A stretch of DNA of 64,000 nt from positions 1 to 64,000 of the forward strand of contig JBEWZL010000151.1 of NCBI GenBank assembly GCA_045837725.1, read 5' to 3'. The notes below the pieces were generated by a model that saw only the letters and a program-made list of their open reading frames with translations, did no database searches and was not told the DNA's origin. The position numbers and the translations under genes are program-made. This DNA comes from Vermamoeba vermiformis (lineage: Eukaryota; Tubulinea; Echinamoebida). Below are positions 59,696 to 64,000 of the stretch, one piece after another (the first letter of the stretch is position 1; the number at the start of each line of letters is the position of its first letter).

Positions 59696-59767
59696 ACCAA
59701 CGTAGCTCAGTTGGGAGAGCGCAATACTGAAAGAGTGAGGTCGCGGATTCGATCTCCGCCGTAGGTA
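59696..59767 (+). tRNA. tRNA-Phe-like gene, anticodon GAA, probably decayed
   Basis: A 72-base cloverleaf. The acceptor is ACCAACG with CGTAGGT (one A-A mismatch), the D-arm is GCTC/GAGC with an A-box TAGCTCAGTTGG, and the T-arm is a perfect GCGGA/TCCGC around TTCGATC (B-box). The anticodon loop CTGAAAG reads GAA, for Phe. The anticodon stem CAATA/AGTGA pairs poorly, so the RNA may not fold properly. A run of eight Ts about 20 bases downstream could end pol III transcription. It may be a pseudogene or the head of a tRNA-derived SINE. Confidence 0.6.
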
Positions 59768-59991
59768 CTCCATCCCCACATATATTTTTTTTGGCAGATT
59801 AGGTGGAATACTAGTGCGATAAGATTTTAACGCTGCAGAAAATAAAATAGCCTGTTCATTAGCAATTAGAACTAGGTTTTGTTAAATTTTCGGGTTTTTT
59901 ATTTTGACAAGAGAAATTTAACGAGCTAAACTAGTGCTGGTTGGTCCAATATTGCAATATTATGACGAGATCCAGCTACATGTTCGATTAA

Positions 59992-62900
59992 TCACTTAAA
60001 ATATTCTTTTACAGCGTCACTCGGATTTGCTGCAAACAATCGTCGTGCAATGAAGTCGATGCGCGATAGCAACTTGCGAGCATCCAGAGCAAGTACTTGT
60101 CTGTTCGCTTGAGTATCTGTAATTAAATAATAACGTCAGAAATCTTTGCATGTCAAATTGCCATTAGTTGTAAATTTCCAGGTGAGATTCAATGAAACAA
60201 CATTTCACTGAAAAGTTGAAGCGAAGTGTTCCGCATTAATATTAGCAATGATTTTAAATTTGCGGTCAGAATCTTAATATTTTGATCGTAATTTAATTTT
60301 TTGCGAGGGTTAGGGTTTGATTTTTAAGCGGCCCAAATAATGAATATTTTACCTTTGTCAATCTTCTCGGCAGTCTCAGGCGCTTCCAATCCGTTAACAG
60401 TATTCTCCACTATTTGTCTAAATCGAGGTAAAATAGCGGAAAATCCAGCTAAATTAGGCGCGAATTGTACGTGCAAGCAAGTCATGATCAGTTCTTGCAC
60501 CAAATGATCCACTTGCAAATGCAAAATTGCTTCGTAACAACTGCCTGCCATATCAGGATCGGTCTCAAATATTTCCATCAACAAATCAAACTCTTCTTTG
60601 CCTCCTTGAACCATCGCCATATTCATCGCTACTTGCAGCAGATCCATCGAATGAAATTTCATGTATTTGTCGTTCTTTTCAGGCAAACCTTCGTCTTCCG
60701 ATTGTACGGGGGTGCTATTTTTAGGTAACACGAAGTTTTCAGTGAAAATTAACTTTGAGACTTGAATCAATTCTTCGTCGTGAGTCCAGCTTAACATTTG
60801 CAAAGATTTCAAGCGCAGATCCGGATAAACCGAATCCTTTTCGAACCAACCCAAGTGCTTGGCCCAAGGCTTAATAACTCTGTTCATATACTTCTTGAAT
60901 GAGTCGATCAGATCCGTCGTCAACAACGAGAAATAAAGTTCTGAGAGCTTCTTCAGGATCAATTCCCAGCAGTAATAGCTCTAAAAATAATATTTAATGT
61001 CGTTAATGACACGATTTATGGCATAAATGTGATAAATATCTGTAAAAAAGGTGCCGGTGAAAAAAATAGATTTGACACGTGTCATTTAGAGCTCCGTAAT
61101 GTAAGTCAGCTAATAATTTCATGAACAAATAGCGCCAATAAATAACAGATCAACGGAGGATATAAAAAAATGACACGTTGAGCCAAATTAACGTTTAAAC
61201 AAAATAATTCAAAAATATATCGCTAAAGTGTCAAAACGTCAAAGTGATTATCCTTTTATGGAAGTTGATCGATCAATCAATTTTAAAAAAGGTGATAAGA
61301 ATAGGTCACTTACCTTCGAGTGCGAGTACGAGGCATAAAGGTCCAACAACAATTTGGTTGAAAGTAAGTTTTGCGAATTGAATTCTATCGCGTCCAATAA
61401 CAAGCCCAAACCGTCCATTTCTGGAATTTCACCGCGAGCATTAGCTTCGATCAGATCTTGCCACATCTCTTCGGAATACAGCACTCTATAAATATATAAC
61501 ATTAACAATCATAAGATATCTTCATAGATTATTAGAATGTAATTAATTATAACGGTCGCAGAGAATAAAAATAAATTAATTTTTGTACGGATCTGAAAAT
61601 ATTTTGAAGCTAAAAATACTTGGATCCGCTTGTTAAATTCAATATTAAGCAATTGCGTATTAAATTCTAGGAAAATATTCGCATATTTCTAAAGTTTTTT
61701 GCTGGGAGGATTTTACCTGTAGACGCCAGTATGACCCCAATTCACTTTTATCCAATCGCGCGGAGATTTCGCGTCAAATGTCAATTCAAACTGGTGCTGA
61801 TTGATGACTTCAGTACGTGCTTCGCTGTGTTGAGATTTGACGGGCAAAATCAAATTGTAACTGACATTGCCGTTAGAGTCCAGCGGAACATCTCGGATAT
61901 GGATTGTAGGGTTTTTCCGCATGACATCTTGTGACACTTCAAGTGTCATTTTGTAGCTGTTTTCGTCGAATTTTGTGTTGACTTTTAAAACTGGGTGACC
62001 TCCGTTCTTGATCCAACAATTCATCATTTCAGCGATATTTTTTCCCGAAATTTCGCTTAAGACTTGCCAGAGGTCCTCAGTGGTCACGTGCCCGAACTTG
62101 TGTTTGTTCATGAACCGTTGAAGAGCCAAAAATAATTTGTCCTCACCGATGTAACTTGCTAACATTCTGATGCACGACGCTGCCTTTCCGTAGCTAATAA
62201 TAGAACAGTATTAATATAAGACCCATATCTATGTCATATAATATCACTATCGCTTAAAAAAATTGCAAATAAATTAATTTTTTGGATCTGTTTTTTCGGA
62301 TCGGATCTGGATCTTACCTAATCGAGTCAAAAATGTCATGAATGTCACGTGATCTCGGCACAAACATTTGAATAGGATGACTTTGCTGTCCTTCGTCCAA
62401 TTTGAGTGCCATGGAATAAATCTCCGTCAAAAAGTGTTGGTCGTAGTGCCACTCGGGGAAGAAATTGCGCACCAAATAGTACTCCTATAATAAGAATAAT
62501 ATTAACATCTTTTCTAACTAATGCACATCATAATATATTATTACAATTGACAAATTAATTGTTGATCATTAGCAGACTGTTTTAAGAAAAAATTTTAATT
62601 CAGTCTTCCAGATCTAGTAATTGCGAAAAATAATTTGCATTAAATAAAACTAAGATGACATGGATATTGAGTATATTATAAGTCTAGTACTTACGATCCA
62701 ACGAGCAAATCCCTCTTTGAGATACAAGTACTGCCATTCACTAATCGCCACTAAATTTCCGAACCATTGATGACCGACTTCGTGGAACACCAATCTTAAA
62801 TAGTAATATATTAATAAGGAAACTTATAATGAAATATAACCATAATTATATAATAGAATTCGTGGCTGAACGAGATCCAGATCTGGATCCGATTGCGGAT

Positions 62901-63839
62901 CTGCTACTTTGACGAGTATAAGCACGTTTGTATAATAACGTACCTTGCAATGCGTTGTTTGCGTGCAAAAGTAGTGTCGTGCGCGACCAAGAAATGCGAG
63001 TTCAAGAAGAACAAACAGCCCCAGTTCTCCATGCCCAGGCAGTCAATGTCGTTCAAGCCAACAATGTCTAACTTCTTCAACGGGAAACCGACCTTGAGAT
63101 CTATCAACAATACAATTAAGATATAGCCTTATACAGTAATAGAAGTAAATTTCCATCGTGTAAAAGAAAAAAATAAATATTCCGACAGCGGTCAGGTGGT
63201 TGTTTCGAGACACTGTACGTACTTGTGCTGTAAAATTTGACAGCTTTTTCAGCCATTTCCATGACCCAGCTGCCGTCCTCAACACGACCAGGGGGTGTAT
63301 ACTAAATAAGGAAATCAGTCAGGCGTTCGATCACCGCGTCAAAGTGACTACTTACAACTCGCAACGGGAACTTATCTTCAACTTGTTGTCCTTCAAAGTT
63401 ACTAAAATACGAAATTGATTATTACGGAGATCTTATTATAACAAAAAAATCTATTATTAAAGCGTTAATTCGCTTCAAACAGATCCGTGAAAAAAATTGT
63501 GTCAAACCAAAGTGACACTTCACTGCTTTTCTTCAAAATGAACCAAAATACGATCAAATTTGTCATATTAGGCAGCTATAATAATATTGTCGATAAGACT
63601 TACGTATAAGTGAAAGAGATGTGTCGTTCCAAGTACTCAAAGTAGCCGGCAATAAAGCACAACAAGTACGTGCACATGGACGGTGTCCAATCAAACACGA
63701 CTTTCTTTTTCAATTCAACAGCGCTCTCTTCTTGTTCAGGCAATGTTTCTTGTGTGAAAAATGTCTCGTGGGTCAATTCTTCGCTGATGATCGGTGTGTT
63801 GCTGATAGCCGTAAGTTTTTTGTTCACGAGCAAGGTAAG
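59992..63839 (-). CDS. M1-family aminopeptidase (puromycin-sensitive type), N-terminus outside window
   Basis: Exons in phase: 63839-63604, 63401-63356, 63301-63223, 63100-62944, 62794-62695, 62484-62318, 62193-61717, 61485-61314, 60980-60353 and 60116-59992. It removes N-terminal residues from peptides in a zinc-dependent way. The family's substrate-anchoring GAMEN reads CLGMENWG. The zinc site is [12 protein letters not shown] plus KEGFARW. The catalytic Tyr region is [17 protein letters not shown]. The ERAP1_C-like helical tail fills the last two large exons. The upstream part seen here ([19 protein letters not shown]) lies in the N-terminal beta domain, so about 150-200 residues remain beyond the right edge. 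No signal peptide can be judged. Confidence 0.92.
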
Positions 63840-64000
63840 CTGAAAAGCAATCTTAGTATCATTTCCAAATATAGTAATAACATCTACAAATATGCTGATT
63901 ATAATAAATGAAGTGTCCTTGACCGGATGTACTTCCGGAAAAAATTGGATCTTGGCACAATAAATCCATGCAATATTTTCGTTTGCAGATTTGAGTCCAA
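63840..64000. other. right-edge sequence, probably intron of the M1 peptidase gene
   Basis: Lies upstream (gene sense) of the last visible exon and is likely intronic. A GATC-rich patch and AT-rich runs fit the other introns of this gene. Confidence 0.4.

Noticed and set aside
1-64000. CRISPR array, prokaryotic operon or plasmid-like features.
   Set aside because: There are no regularly spaced repeats. Genes are spliced and separately oriented, as in a eukaryotic nuclear genome.

Overview
This window looks like a stretch of an AT-rich, gene-dense, intron-rich eukaryotic nuclear genome. It holds about 24 protein genes, nearly all with short GT-AG introns (about 50-160 bp). Donors are mostly GTAAGT or GTACGT and acceptors mostly end in TAG. 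Neighbouring genes are often 70-650 bp apart. Stops are read with the standard code. The gene mix suggests a free-living amoeba-like protist rather than a fungus or plant: F-box/LRR proteins, an F-box-SNF2 fusion, a BTB-LamG protein, a Crinkler/RHS-like P-loop protein, PDK1, MIF, a nucleoplasmin-like FKBP and a GMC oxidoreductase. I cannot name the organism from sequence alone.

Layout. 1-2.6 kb: minus-strand gene-like debris I cannot identify. 2.8-10.3 kb: a papain-family cysteine protease gene (minus) split by a young-looking Ty3/gypsy element with two 222-bp LTRs that look identical. 10.5-13.6 kb: a small protein with a myristoylation-type N-terminus (minus) and a WD40-repeat protein (plus). 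13.9-18.3 kb: an F-box/LRR protein whose start codon is split off by an intron, then the Crinkler/RHS-like island. 18.5-23.9 kb: a SET-domain protein with a signal peptide, a MIF homologue and a four-CBS protein. 24-29.3 kb (minus): an FSH-family serine hydrolase and a large F-box-SNF2 ATPase. 29.9-39.2 kb: a coiled-coil protein, a PHD-finger/HTH protein (minus), a two-SANT-like protein, a stand-alone PADR1 zinc protein (minus) and an LRR protein (minus). 39.5-47.3 kb (plus): nucleoplasmin-like FKBP, BTB-LamG protein, a small unknown, a second F-box/LRR protein and a DUF302 protein. 47.4-55.6 kb (minus): GMC oxidoreductase, ABHD4/5-like hydrolase and a CDC123-like ATP-grasp protein with a C-terminal membrane segment. 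56.2-59.3 kb: PDK1. 59.7 kb: a degenerate tRNA-Phe-like gene. 60-64 kb (minus): an M1 aminopeptidase that runs off the right edge.

The genes form no operon or pathway; this is ordinary, mostly housekeeping nuclear DNA. Several factors act on chromatin or the nucleus (SNF2, PHD, PADR1, SANT, nucleoplasmin-FKBP), and three proteins carry F-boxes. The most unusual items are the protease-gene/retroelement junction, a cloverleaf-like fold inside one unusually long intron, the Crinkler/RHS-like island, the F-box-SNF2 fusion and a striking abundance of GATC-centred motifs in introns. Single-base frame slips in otherwise well-conserved host genes (MIF, the SNF2 F-box) leave open either real decay or residual assembly error.
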